Notes: generated by a model not told the origin, from the sequence alone. A stretch of 64,000 bases of DNA from Blautia glucerasea (GCF_013304385.1 NZ_JAAITU010000014.1:19215-83214); one strand, 5' to 3'; shown: positions 55,341 to 63,243, counted from the first letter of the stretch. Numbers and translations: made by a program.

Positions 55341-56477
55341 TTATTTGACGGCTAATAAATCAGAAAGCCGTTGCATATTTTCTCTTTTTAAATCCATGGA
55401 TGGGTGTACATAGCGATTCATTGTAATATTCACGCTGGCATGACCCAATATTTCGCTGAGACTTTTTACATCGAATCCAAGCTCTATGCACCTTGTAGCA
55501 AATGTATGACGTAACGAGTGATAATTTGCGGAGGTGATTCCGCTGTTTTTCAATACCTTCTTAAAATGATTTTGCATGGTTCTTGGTTCTAATGGATTCT
55601 GATCGCTATTGGTTAGGATGTAGCCAGTAGAAGAAGCTTTGTGTGCTGTAAGAATAGTCATTAAGCCATGGGGTACTGGAATAGTACGGATGGAGCAAGC
55701 ACTTTTTGGTGTGGTAACAACAATCCTTGTCTTGTATTCACTGTTGGTTCTATCTTGGATTCTCTGGAGCGTTTGATGCACGTGGATTGTGTAATCTGAG
55801 AATGAAACATCTTCCCATCGTAACGCACAAATTTCACCTACTCTGAGACCAGTGAATAAACATACTAATATACCAATATTGCAGGAATCAAGATTAGAAT
55901 ACAAGTATTGGCATAATTTTTCCTGTTCAGCACGACTCAAAACTCTCATTTCCTTCGTTTGACGTTTTATCTGTATAGATCGTGCGTCACAAGAAATGGC
56001 TTTCCCGTTTCGGGTGGCAAATTGTAAGACATTTCGAATTAGAGATAAAATATCTGAAACAGTTTTAGAGGAAAGTCCATTCTCCTTTAATCCACCAGAA
56101 ACAAGGAAAAAATTACACTGCGTTTCAATAAACTCGTGTGTTATATCACGCAATTGTTTGCTTCCGAACACAGGAAGTATATACGAGCTGAGAAGATTCC
56201 TATATTTGTTGCTTGTAGATTCCTTCACTTTAGGACATATAGCTTGAAACCATTCCATAGCAACCTGTTCAAATTGATCTGAGCTAATTTCTGGATCGAC
56301 AGTGACAGAATTACTCGTGCACGAACTTTGACTGATAAGTTTTGCCTTGACTTCTCGATATGACTTTGCATAAACATAACCGTAATTGGCTTTGCCTGTA
56401 GAAGATCGGGACTTAATGTATCTTCCTTCCCATCTGCCGTCTTTCCTTTTGTAAATATTTTCTCCTTTTCGTGCCAT
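55341..56477 (-). CDS. Tyrosine recombinase/integrase of the nested module
   Basis: 378 residues from ATG 56477 after AAGGAGGTGTACCTT; a TTG at 56495 is weaker. N-terminal arm-binding domain RKGENIYKRKDGRWEGRYIK, SAM-like core-binding domain (residues about 65-170), and catalytic residues in TGLRVGEICALRWED (Arg), NYHSLRHTFATRC (His-x-x-Arg), ILGHASVNITMNRYVH (His, Tyr nucleophile). Different from the element's own integrase at 61785. It probably came from a smaller element or acts on the 25-bp sites that flank it. Confidence 0.9.
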   Translation of the reverse strand: MARKGENIYKRKDGRWEGRYIKSRSSTGKANYGYVYAKSYREVKAKLISQSSCTSNSVTVDPEISSDQFEQVAMEWFQAICPKVKESTSNKYRNLLSSYILPVFGSKQLRDITHEFIETQCNFFLVSGGLKENGLSSKTVSDILSLIRNVLQFATRNGKAISCDARSIQIKRQTKEMRVLSRAEQEKLCQYLYSNLDSCNIGILVCLFTGLRVGEICALRWEDVSFSDYTIHVHQTLQRIQDRTNSEYKTRIVVTTPKSACSIRTIPVPHGLMTILTAHKASSTGYILTNSDQNPLEPRTMQNHFKKVLKNSGITSANYHSLRHTFATRCIELGFDVKSLSEILGHASVNITMNRYVHPSMDLKRENMQRLSDLLAVK

Positions 56478-56651
56478 AAGGTACACCTCCTTCAATATGA
56501 CTATAATTCTGACGGCAAATTGTGACTTTGGAACTTTCTAAGATGGATTTTTGTGCAAAACCTCGTGTTTTATGTCCCTAACATATTGACAAACAGTGCG
56601 ACAATTTGTAAAATAAAGATATAAACTAAAAAAAACAGAGAAGAATGCGAT

Positions 56652-56676
56652 TCGTGGAGTAATGTACTCTACGAAT
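56652..56676 (+). repeat. 25-bp near-palindrome, copy B
   Basis: TTCGTGGAGTA-ATG-TACTCTACGAA, inverted copy of 55265-55289. It is followed by TTTTTT on the plus strand, so it can also act as a terminator. Confidence 0.85.
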
Positions 56677-56687
56677 TTTTTATTTTA

Positions 56688-56731
56688 AAGAACCTCAAGA
56701 TAGCTCATATTGTCGTCTTGGGGTTCTTTTC
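56688..56731 (+). terminator. Hairpin upstream of XRE gene
   Basis: AAAGAACCTCAAGA pairs with TCTTGGGGTTCTTT (one G-U) and is followed by TTC. It separates the erm(B) module from the regulator gene. Confidence 0.6.
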
Positions 56732-56859
56732 ATTCTATCATTTAATGCAATCTGCCTATAAAATTTTATCATATTGCATTTATAAATGCAACTTGCACCC
56801 GATGTTGGTTGTTGAGATTTTTGGTACATTTTATAATGTATAGCAGAATCATACACAGC

Positions 56860-57237
56860 ATGGAGGTGATTGAAACGCAACCGGAAATTGATTACGTTAA
56901 GATTGGTCAGCGCATTAGAGCTGCCCGACTGGAAAAGGGTTATAGTCAGGCTGATTTGGGTGCGTTGGTTGGTTGCTCGAACAATCATATGAGCCATGTT
57001 GAAGTTGGACAGACGAAAGTTTCTTTGGCAATGCTTCTAAAACTGGCATTCGTCTTGGAAAAGAACTTTGACTATTTTTTACTGGATACCCCATATGCAA
57101 AATGCGACAGCATCATTGATAATGAGATTGCTGCAAAACTGAAAAAGTGTAATGTAACAACATTGATAACCGTAGGAAAGTTGATTGATGTCTTGATTGA
57201 CCAGCAAGAGATGATAAAAAAAGCGGAGCTTGATTGA
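56860..57237 (+). CDS. XRE-family transcriptional regulator
   Basis: 125 residues with HTH at about residues 9-65 (VKIGQRIRAARLEKGYSQADLGALVGCSNNHMSHVEVGQTKVSL). The start is uncertain: ATG 56860 has no clear ribosome site, while an in-frame ATG at 56809 precedes a TATAAT (56832). The C-terminal part (IIDNEIAAKLKKCNVTTLITVGKLIDVLIDQQ) is helical. Followed by two terminators. Confidence 0.75.
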   Translation: MEVIETQPEIDYVKIGQRIRAARLEKGYSQADLGALVGCSNNHMSHVEVGQTKVSLAMLLKLAFVLEKNFDYFLLDTPYAKCDSIIDNEIAAKLKKCNVTTLITVGKLIDVLIDQQEMIKKAELD

Positions 57238-57249
57238 TATAATGAAAAA

Positions 57250-57296
57250 GAAGCCCATTGACGGTACAGAGTGAAACTGCTATGGGGTTCTTTTTT
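57250..57296 (+). terminator. Terminator after XRE gene
   Basis: GAAGCCCAT pairs with ATGGGGTTC and is followed by TTTTTTG. Confidence 0.7.
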
Positions 57297-57326
57297 GCAG
57301 CACAATATACTGATTCTTTAAGAAGC

Positions 57327-57376
57327 AAAAAGTCCACCAGTCATGATGCACTACGCATCGTACTGGTGGACTTTTT
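57327..57376. terminator. Bidirectional terminator between XRE and ImmA genes
   Basis: AAAAAGTCCACCAGT (57327-57341) pairs perfectly over 15 bp with ACTGGTGGACTTTTT (57362-57376). A/T runs on both sides serve the convergent genes. Confidence 0.85.
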
Positions 57377-57400
57377 CTGTAAAGATATAAAAATAGATAT

Positions 57401-57955
57401 TCATATATCGCCATAACCAATGTCGTTATCGTAGGCATGAAGATCTTCTTTCAGGAAATCTGCTTTACGAATATACATCGAATTTACCAGCTCTCCTTTT
57501 TCGTGGAGCAGGCTGAATTTGTAGTCTAATAATGCTGCCGGTACATAGAGCATTTTAGCCGTTTCAAAAAATGTGTGTTCCGAAAGGCATTCCAGGACTT
57601 TCCCATCTTCTAACAGAAGCTCCGCCGCAAAGAAGTTTGCTTCATTTTCTTCGATTGATCTATCATCAAAAACTTCCATTTCTTGAAAGCCGTGCATCAT
57701 AGCGATTTTTGTATGCAGGACAGCGTGTCCTAATTCATGTGCGACTAATATACGCTCCAGGATACCGTTCACATTGTGATCTATCACGATATTCTTTTGT
57801 CTGGACTGGTAATAGAAGAAGCCCTTCAATTTCTTCTGTAAATCGTAATAGTGGATTTTGATACCTAACAGCTGACATAGCTCGTAAGGGTCTCTGGTGT
57901 GATATTTTCGCACAAGCTTATCGACAGTTTCAATGATATGCTCTGCCGTTTTCAT
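57401..57955 (-). CDS. ImmA/IrrE family metallopeptidase
   Basis: 184 residues from ATG 57955 after GGAGGTGAAGCA; a longer frame lacks a site. The zinc motif HELGHAVLH lies near residue 80 with downstream EENEANFFAAELL, diagnostic of ImmA. Immediately downstream of a repressor gene on the same strand, as in ICEBs1 (ImmR/ImmA), where the protease cleaves the repressor to induce excision. Confidence 0.88.
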   Translation of the reverse strand: MKTAEHIIETVDKLVRKYHTRDPYELCQLLGIKIHYYDLQKKLKGFFYYQSRQKNIVIDHNVNGILERILVAHELGHAVLHTKIAMMHGFQEMEVFDDRSIEENEANFFAAELLLEDGKVLECLSEHTFFETAKMLYVPAALLDYKFSLLHEKGELVNSMYIRKADFLKEDLHAYDNDIGYGDI

Positions 57956-58006
57956 TTGCTTCACCTCCGAATCGCACACAGAAAACATATTCTGTGCTTG
58001 AGGATT

Positions 58007-58456
58007 TTACTCTTTATCTTTATGCTTTCTGTATTTCTTCGGAGTGTACTTTTCCCGTGCTGTTTTCTTAGAGTCCATATAAACTGACATAATCGCCTGG
58101 AAGAATACATCTTTTGCGTCCTCGTCCAATTCTCCACCGGCAAACAGAGAATTTACACGACCCAACACTTCCTGAGCTTCTTTTGCTCCTTTTGAACCGA
58201 AGTTTTCCTTTGCCTCTAAAATAAACATATCCTGATCTATATGGCTCTGGCTATCCGTTTCAGATTCGTCCAAAAGATAGGACACAGAGATATGCAGTGC
58301 TTCAGCAAGTTTTCTGATGTTGCTTTTTCTGGGGAGTGTTCCGAGCTGCTCATAGGTGTAAAGGGATCTTTCGGAAATGCCGGTCATCTGGGCAAGCTCC
58401 GTTTGAGATAGGTTCATAGCCAAACGAGCTTCTTTAATTTTTTCTCCAAATGTCAT
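58007..58456 (-). CDS. XRE-family repressor (ImmR-like)
   Basis: 149 residues. HTH at residues about 4-62 (FGEKIKEARLAMNLSQTELAQMTGISERSLYTYEQLGTLP), then a linker and acidic/helical C-terminus. Divergent from the 58743 gene. The shared intergenic region carries seven copies of a CGGAAGT-type half-site that it probably binds. Likely substrate of the adjacent ImmA-like protease. Confidence 0.85.
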   Translation of the reverse strand: MTFGEKIKEARLAMNLSQTELAQMTGISERSLYTYEQLGTLPRKSNIRKLAEALHISVSYLLDESETDSQSHIDQDMFILEAKENFGSKGAKEAQEVLGRVNSLFAGGELDEDAKDVFFQAIMSVYMDSKKTAREKYTPKKYRKHKDKE

Positions 58457-58491
58457 GGTAGTATCCTTCCTTTCAAAAAATATTTATTCGT

Positions 58492-58642
58492 AACTTCCGA
58501 TTATTTGTTGACAAACTTCTGGAAAATGCTATAATAAGAATCATAACAGAAGTTTTAATTCCACTTAATTATATATCGGAACTTTTATAAAGTCAAGAAC
58601 TTCCGATTTCACTTCTGTTATTTTAATCAAATATCGGAAGTT
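58492..58642. promoter_or_regulatory. Operator array and divergent promoter region
   Basis: Half-sites related to ACTTCCGA: 58492-58500, 58515-58522, 58547-58554 (inverted), 58576-58584 (variant), 58597-58606, 58611-58619 and 58634-58642 (inverted). A plus-strand promoter TTGACA (58508-58513), 16 bp, TATAAT (58530-58535) has half-sites in its spacer and on both sides, so repressor binding would block it. Confidence 0.75.
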
Positions 58643-58742
58643 ATAGTCATTCTTGTCCCATGGTATTTGTTTCCCTTTAGCCAAGTGACAGGAGTTAGAA
58701 AGGAATTCTTATTTTATGGATTAGGCTGAAAGGAGATTCTGA

Positions 58743-59306
58743 ATGAGCAGATATAATACACAGGTATTAAGCAGTATTCGAATGCTTTGCCGGATGCAGA
58801 ACATTGACGAGAAGGTTCTGTATGAAAGAGCAAAGCTGATTTTATCCATATATCGAGAGGTGTGCTGGTCTACCATTGATCGTGCGAATGATGTATGTGA
58901 TACCCTTATTTGTACTTACGGTGACAGCTTAGATGGTGCATTGATTTATCTGGAGAACTTTGCTCCGGATGAAGCGAGAGAACGATTTGAAGAACGCATT
59001 CGCAGCTTATTTGAGACAAAGTGGATCATTGAACTGGTAGATATGGCTATGTTGAAAATCAGAGAATATCCAGATAAAGGCGCTCTGTACTGTGAGATTA
59101 TCTCAAAGGCATATCTCAACCGCTTCAAGTACAGGGAATCAGAAATGCTGGAGGTTTTGAATATGGAACGCAGCACCTACTATGACCGAAAGAAAGAAGC
59201 GATACTGTTATTTGGTCTGTCACTTTGGGGAACAGCCATTCCTAAATTGAAAGATTTCCTGGAAAGTGCCCGGGAGGAAGAAGCATTGTGTTATTGTGAA
59301 TGCTAA
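58743..59306 (+). CDS. ArpU/sigma-like regulatory protein
   Basis: 187 residues, all-helical. The C-terminal MLEVLNMERSTYYDRKKEAILLFGLSLWG is a sigma-region-4/ArpU-type HTH as in phage and element late regulators. AAAGGAGATTCTGA precedes the ATG. First gene downstream of the operator array, so probably repressed until induction and then activating recombination or transfer genes. Confidence 0.65.
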   Translation: MSRYNTQVLSSIRMLCRMQNIDEKVLYERAKLILSIYREVCWSTIDRANDVCDTLICTYGDSLDGALIYLENFAPDEARERFEERIRSLFETKWIIELVDMAMLKIREYPDKGALYCEIISKAYLNRFKYRESEMLEVLNMERSTYYDRKKEAILLFGLSLWGTAIPKLKDFLESAREEEALCYCEC

Positions 59307-59568
59307 GACAGGATTTTAGTCCGACTAAAATCCGATGAAAATACGACGGTTCCCCTACTGAAAGTCCGACTTGTCCAGTGTTAAAATGGCTATGCTGGGA
59401 GATAGCGGCATAAAATTGAATAGAGAGAGTTACGCCTCGTGCCTGTAATGGGTACGGGGCTTTTTTTATACCTGCCTATTTTCCCCCATAATTAACACAA
59501 AGGCATGAACGAGAGCTTGGAGTAATTTACTCCGGCTCTTTTTTTATGCCTGCAAGGAGGACAGGCAG
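59307..59568 (+). promoter_or_regulatory. Leader with hairpins and two terminators
   Basis: GGATTTTAG (59311-59319) pairs perfectly with CTAAAATCC (59325-59333). AGTCCGACT occurs at 59318 and again near 59365. Then two terminator-like stems: GCC-CGT...ACG-GGC with seven T (59436-59467), and GAGC-GGAGTAA/TTACTCC-GCTC with seven T (59513-59543). No gene. Two serial terminators before a small regulator suggest antitermination control. Confidence 0.55.
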
Positions 59569-59874
59569 ATGGCAAAGGGTATTGAGAATCGGGCACGATC
59601 TCCTCCCGCTGTTTTTGATTTTGCAACTTCACAAATTCAAAAACACGGAGGAACGAAAATGTATTACGACTTGGTTGAAAGCGGAAAAAGAATTAAAGCC
59701 TTGAGAAAGGAACATGGGCTTACACAGGAACAGCTTGCGGAGCAGTTAGGTGTTGCCGCAAACACCATTGCACGAATTGAAACCGGCAACAGAGGTATCT
59801 CTATTGATTTGGCAATCGAACTGGTTGTGCGCTTTGAGACAACCCTTGATTACATATTTTTAGGTCGTGAATAA
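59569..59874 (+). CDS. XRE-family regulator with two possible starts
   Basis: 101 residues from ATG 59569 (after AAGGAGGACAGGCAG), or 71 residues from in-frame ATG 59659 (after GGAGGAACGAAA). The HTH GKRIKALRKEHGLTQEQLAEQLGVAANTIARIETGNRGISI lies wholly in the shorter form. The 30-residue extension (MAKGIENRARSPPAVFDFAT) has no recognised fold. Both starts have good ribosome sites, so two forms are possible. Confidence 0.75.
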   Translation: MAKGIENRARSPPAVFDFATSQIQKHGGTKMYYDLVESGKRIKALRKEHGLTQEQLAEQLGVAANTIARIETGNRGISIDLAIELVVRFETTLDYIFLGRE

Positions 59875-59929
59875 CCTCAAAACTATACCTACGAGGCAAT
59901 AAAAACTTGCATGAGGAACAGGTACAATT

Positions 59930-60310
59930 TAGATACAGCCAAAGAAAATCGGCTGCTTGATCCTTGAAAACTGAATACACAGTCATCGAATACGTTCCTG
60001 TTGCCGGTGCGAGAGCATCAGCCACATCAGCGGTACGCCGAGACGTATCGGATAGAGAAACAGAACGACTTTCTTCTATAAATTAAGCGCTTGTCTCTCT
60101 CCCGATGCCAGCGATCAATACTGGCTTGTAAATATTGGGTTGCTCCCAATACGGCCATGAAAGCAACAGGATTAAAGATACTTCTCTACGGAGCTGGCGG
60201 AGAACCCGGCAGAGGTTAGATTCCTATGGAACTGATTCGCAATCAGTCGTTCGGTGATTCCCTGAGGGCGTAAGCCCTCTTTCCCAGGGGTGCGTGGCAA
60301 ATATGGGACA
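59930..60310 (+). ncRNA. Candidate structured RNA upstream of PemK/MazF gene
   Basis: No open frame with a ribosome site in 59875-60388. Stems: CAGCC/GGCTG (59936-59940/59951-59955); CGGTACG/CGTATCG (60031-60037/60044-60050); GCCAG/CTGGC (60107-60111/60121-60125); TATTGGG/CCCAATA (60133-60139/60145-60151); ACTGATT/AATCAGT (60231-60237/60241-60247); GAGGGC/GCCCTC with GNRA loop GTAA (60264-60269/60274-60279), closed by CCCT/AGGG. Not matched by eye to any known RNA class. Confidence 0.45.
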
Positions 60311-60323
60311 CATAGACTTTTGG

Positions 60324-60365
60324 ACTGACTGCCTGATTCCTTTCTGGCAGTCAGTTATTACATAG
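60324..60365 (+). terminator. Hairpin followed by TTATTACATAG
   Basis: ACTGACTGCC (60324-60333) pairs perfectly with GGCAGTCAGT (60346-60355), then TATTACATAG. It lies between the structured region and the PemK/MazF start. Confidence 0.65.
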
Positions 60366-60388
60366 CCAACGAAAGGAGGTCATGGCAC

Positions 60389-60796
60389 ATGATGAAAGAA
60401 AATTGGGTATATTGCCGTGGTGATATTTATTGCGCCAAGCTGGACCCGGTAGTTGGGTCGGAACAAGGCGGCATCCGTCCGGTTATCGTCATTCAGAACG
60501 ATACCGGTAATAAACACGCTCCCACATTGATTGTGGCAACGGTCACCACCAGAATCCATAAGAAAGCGAATATGCCGACGCACTTTGTTATTTACGACAA
60601 TCCTGCATTCAAAGAAGCGTCCGTTGTTCAGCTGGAACAGATTCGTACCATTGATAAAAGCAGGATTGATAATTACTTAGGTAAGGTAACGCCCCGTGAA
60701 ATGGTAGCGATTGAGAAAGCCTTATCTGTCAGCCTGGCAATGGAACAGCTGAAAAAGCGTTCCCCAAAACATAAAGCAAAGAGAGCGAAGGAGTGA
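60389..60796 (+). CDS. PemK/MazF family protein
   Basis: 135 residues. YCRGDIYCAKLDPVVGSEQGG, IRPVIVIQNDTGNKHAPTLIVATVTTR, PTHFVIYDNPAFKEASVVQLEQIRTIDKSRI is a complete MazF/PemK fold, normally an mRNA endonuclease toxin. AAAGGAGGTCATGGCAC precedes the ATG. No MazE-like antitoxin gene is adjacent: upstream is the structured non-coding region, downstream an excisionase-like HTH gene. It may be unpaired or work as a regulator. Confidence 0.87.
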   Translation: MMKENWVYCRGDIYCAKLDPVVGSEQGGIRPVIVIQNDTGNKHAPTLIVATVTTRIHKKANMPTHFVIYDNPAFKEASVVQLEQIRTIDKSRIDNYLGKVTPREMVAIEKALSVSLAMEQLKKRSPKHKAKRAKE

Positions 60797-60802
60797 ACAT
60801 AA

Positions 60803-61039
60803 ATGTTTGAAGAAAGAATCGCTGCCATGAATCAGCGCACCGAAGAAGCGATGGCTGCTAACGCAGTTCAGTTTGATAAGAGAACCTATACGGTTGATGA
60901 GATTCAGGATATTCTGGGCATCAGCAGAACCAGCGCATACAACCTTGTGAAAAAGAAAGTTTTCCATAGCGTCCGCATCGGTGGCAGTATCAGAATCTCC
61001 AAAAAGAGTTTTGATGAGTGGTTGGATCATCAAATGTAA
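60803..61039 (+). CDS. Excisionase-family HTH protein (HTH_17)
   Basis: 78 residues. TYTVDEIQDILGISRTSAYNLVKKKVFHSVRIGGSIRISKKSFDEWLDHQM (residues about 28-78) is the helix-turn-helix-wing typical of excisionase/AlpA-like proteins. 6 bp after the PemK stop. Probable recombination directionality factor or its regulator. Confidence 0.82.
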   Translation: MFEERIAAMNQRTEEAMAANAVQFDKRTYTVDEIQDILGISRTSAYNLVKKKVFHSVRIGGSIRISKKSFDEWLDHQM

Positions 61040-61100
61040 GATTTGTCAAGGGCGTCGTACAACCCGGCGACAAACTTCAAAACATATTGAGAGTTCGATA

Positions 61101-61145
61101 AAATGTAGCCATGACAAGAAACACATGGCTACATTTTTTACATAG
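61101..61145 (+). terminator. Hairpin followed by TTTTTTACATAG
   Basis: AAATGTAGCCATG (61101-61113) pairs perfectly with CATGGCTACATTT (61124-61136) and continues TTTTACATAG, which runs directly into the AGGAGG site of the next gene. Confidence 0.75.
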
Positions 61146-61156
61146 GAGGTTGTACG

Positions 61157-61780
61157 ATGGCGGAAATGAGAAAACGCACGAGTATGTCTGTTCTGGAAAT
61201 GGGCAGGATGCTCGGTCTTGGTAAAACGGAGTCATACTGGCTCATTAAGAAGAATTACTTCAAAACCATTCTTGTCGGCAACACCATGAGGGTGATGATC
61301 GACAGCTTTGAAGAATGGTATGCCAATCAGTTCAAATACCAGAAGGTCGATGGAACCCCTCCCGGCGAGGAATTGAAGAAAACTACATATTCAATGGAGG
61401 AGCTTGGACAGCGCCTTGGGCTGAAAGAAGCGACTGCTTACGAACTGGTTGCCAAAGGGCATTTTGATGTGGTCGATGTCCTGGGCAAGCGCAGAGTGAC
61501 AAAGGAGAGCTTTGAAAGATGGTATGCTTCTCAAACCGATTACCGCACGGTAGAGGATCAGGAACTGGATGCAGATATTATGGCATCCACCTACGGTCTG
61601 CCGGAAATGGCAAGAATGCTTGGGGTACATCGTCAGACCATTTACTATATCGTTGCCAATGAAGATTTTGAGCTTATCAAGGTTGGCAGGTATAAGCGAG
61701 CTACCAAAGAGAGCTTTGAAAAATGGTATCACAATCAGACCCGCTACCAGTTAGCGGAAGATAGACAGGAAAGGAGCTGA
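61157..61780 (+). CDS. Protein with three tandem excisionase-like HTH domains
   Basis: 207 residues in three repeats of about 65: SMSVLEMGRMLGLGKTESYWLI...SFEEWYANQ; YSMEELGQRLGLKEATAYELV...SFERWYASQ; YGLPEMARMLGVHRQTIYYIV...SFEKWYHNQ. Each is an HTH_17/AlpA-type unit like the 78-residue protein upstream. It ends 4 bp before the integrase ATG, so it is probably the excisionase partner of that integrase. A triple-domain form is unusual. Confidence 0.82.
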   Translation: MAEMRKRTSMSVLEMGRMLGLGKTESYWLIKKNYFKTILVGNTMRVMIDSFEEWYANQFKYQKVDGTPPGEELKKTTYSMEELGQRLGLKEATAYELVAKGHFDVVDVLGKRRVTKESFERWYASQTDYRTVEDQELDADIMASTYGLPEMARMLGVHRQTIYYIVANEDFELIKVGRYKRATKESFEKWYHNQTRYQLAEDRQERS

Positions 61781-61784
61781 TTAC

Positions 61785-63158
61785 ATGGCATCTATCGTTA
61801 AGAGAAAAAAGAAGTATTCTGTGGTTTATACATACACCGATGAGAACGGCAACAAGCGTCAGAAGTGGGAAACCTTTGAAACGAATGCCGAAGCAAAGAA
61901 AAGGAAGTTGCAGGTTGAATATGAGCAGGAGTCCGGAACCTTTATTCCCCCTTCTGCTAAAACCGTCAATGATCTTTTGGATGAGTATATGTCAATCTAT
62001 GGTGTGAACACCTGGGCGATGTCTACCTATGAAAGCAGAAAGAGCCTGATTGCAAACTATATTCGTCCCCTCATCGGTGATATGAAGCTGGAGGATGTCA
62101 CGCCGAGAATCATGGACAAGTATTACCGAGATTTGCTTTCTGTCAAAGCGGTTTCTTCTAAGTATGTAAAAGCCCGTACAGAATATCTGACTCCGCATAC
62201 TGTCCGAGAGGTTCACAAGACATTGCGAAATGCTTTCAATCAAGCGGTCAAGTGGGAATTGATGACCAGAAACCCTGTGGAGCACGCTACGCTGCCGAAA
62301 GAAGAACACAAGACCAGGGATATCTGGACAGCAGAAGTGCTCCAGAAGGCTCTGGAAGCCTGTGACGATGATATTCTTCGTCTGGCTATTAACCTTGCCT
62401 TCTCCTGTTCCCTGCGAATGGGCGAGCTTCTGGGGCTTACCTGGGACTGTATTGACATTTCCCCCACCAGTATTGAACTTGGTCAGGCAAGCATCTTCGT
62501 TGAAAAGGAGTTGCAGAGAGTAAATCGTGAAGCGATGGCAGATCTGGACGGTAAGGACATCATGTTCAAGTTCCCACCGACCTTCGCCAGTACGCATACC
62601 GCATTGGTTCTCAAAACTCCTAAGACCAAAACAAGTGTCCGCAAGGTGTTCTTACCGAAAACCGTAGCGGAAATGTTGGTACAGCGAAAGGCTGACATCG
62701 AAGAACTGAAAGACCTTTTCGGTGACGAGTTCGTAGACTTCAATCTGGTTTTCTGTTCTTCCAATGGCAAGCCGATTGAGGGGCAGGTTATCAACCGTGC
62801 TTTCAATAAGCTGATTGAGGAGAAGGGACTGCCGAAAGTGGTTTTCCATAGTCTCCGACATTCCAGTATCACTTACAAGCTGAAGCTGAACGGCGGCGAT
62901 ATGAAATCCGTTCAAGGCGATTCCGGTCATGCACAGGTCAAGATGGTAGCGGATGTTTACTCCCATATCATCGACGATGACCGCAGACTGAACGCTGAAA
63001 GAATGGAAGCTGCGTTCTACTCAGGCAGACAGGCAACGCCTGAGCCGGTTCAACCAGCCGCAACGGAAAGCTCCGCTGATGATAAAGAACTTCTTCTGAA
63101 GCTTCTGCAAAATCCGGAAATGGCAGCACTCCTGAAGTCGCTGGCAAAAACATTATAG
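61785..63158 (+). CDS. int: Tyrosine integrase of the element
   Basis: 457 residues. N-terminal arm-binding domain (MASIVKRKKKYSVVYTYTDENGNKRQKWETF), core-binding SAM-like domain (residues about 65-170, TVNDLLDEYMSIYGVNTWAMSTYESRKSLI), catalytic domain with Arg in CSLRMGELLGLTWD (about 209), HSLRHSSITYKL (His/Arg about 353-356), GDSGHAQ and Tyr in VADVYSHI (about 391). About 70 acidic residues follow the catalytic domain. It lies 790 bp from the right att core and recombines CTCCTAAG in the tRNA-Arg anticodon loop. Confidence 0.93.
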   Translation: MASIVKRKKKYSVVYTYTDENGNKRQKWETFETNAEAKKRKLQVEYEQESGTFIPPSAKTVNDLLDEYMSIYGVNTWAMSTYESRKSLIANYIRPLIGDMKLEDVTPRIMDKYYRDLLSVKAVSSKYVKARTEYLTPHTVREVHKTLRNAFNQAVKWELMTRNPVEHATLPKEEHKTRDIWTAEVLQKALEACDDDILRLAINLAFSCSLRMGELLGLTWDCIDISPTSIELGQASIFVEKELQRVNREAMADLDGKDIMFKFPPTFASTHTALVLKTPKTKTSVRKVFLPKTVAEMLVQRKADIEELKDLFGDEFVDFNLVFCSSNGKPIEGQVINRAFNKLIEEKGLPKVVFHSLRHSSITYKLKLNGGDMKSVQGDSGHAQVKMVADVYSHIIDDDRRLNAERMEAAFYSGRQATPEPVQPAATESSADDKELLLKLLQNPEMAALLKSLAKTL

Positions 63159-63165
63159 TAACTGC

Positions 63166-63224
63166 AAGGGCAGATCCTTTTACATAGCTACAATAGCTGT
63201 AAAAGGGTCTGCCCTTATTTTTTT
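63166..63224 (+). terminator. Long hairpin containing TTACATAG after int
   Basis: AAGGGCAGATCCTTTTACA-AGCT (63166-63189) pairs with AGCTGTAAAAGGGTCTGCCCTT (63195-63216), about 20 bp with a small bulge, followed by ATTTTTTTG. TTACATAG (63180-63187) lies in the ascending arm. Confidence 0.75.
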
Positions 63225-63243
63225 GTTATGGAGGTCAACGAGT

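Larger units (their letters stand above)
53384..56731. mobile_element. Nested erm(B)/integrase module
   Basis: A leftward block unlike its surroundings in strand and base composition (much lower G+C): topoisomerase/M48 remnant, small frame, erm(B), HTH gene and a tyrosine integrase. Right boundary is taken at the hairpins near 56650-56731 and left boundary at the end of the remnant; both are approximate. No insertion sequence is seen. Confidence 0.6.

Noticed and set aside
53106..56750. Insertion sequences bringing in erm(B)
   Set aside because: No transposase or IS-type terminal repeats were found; only the tyrosine recombinase and remnants.
59875..60388. Type III antitoxin repeats upstream of the PemK/MazF gene
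   Set aside because: No tandem direct repeats of the typical 30-40 nt kind; only the general order matches, so it is listed as a structured RNA candidate.
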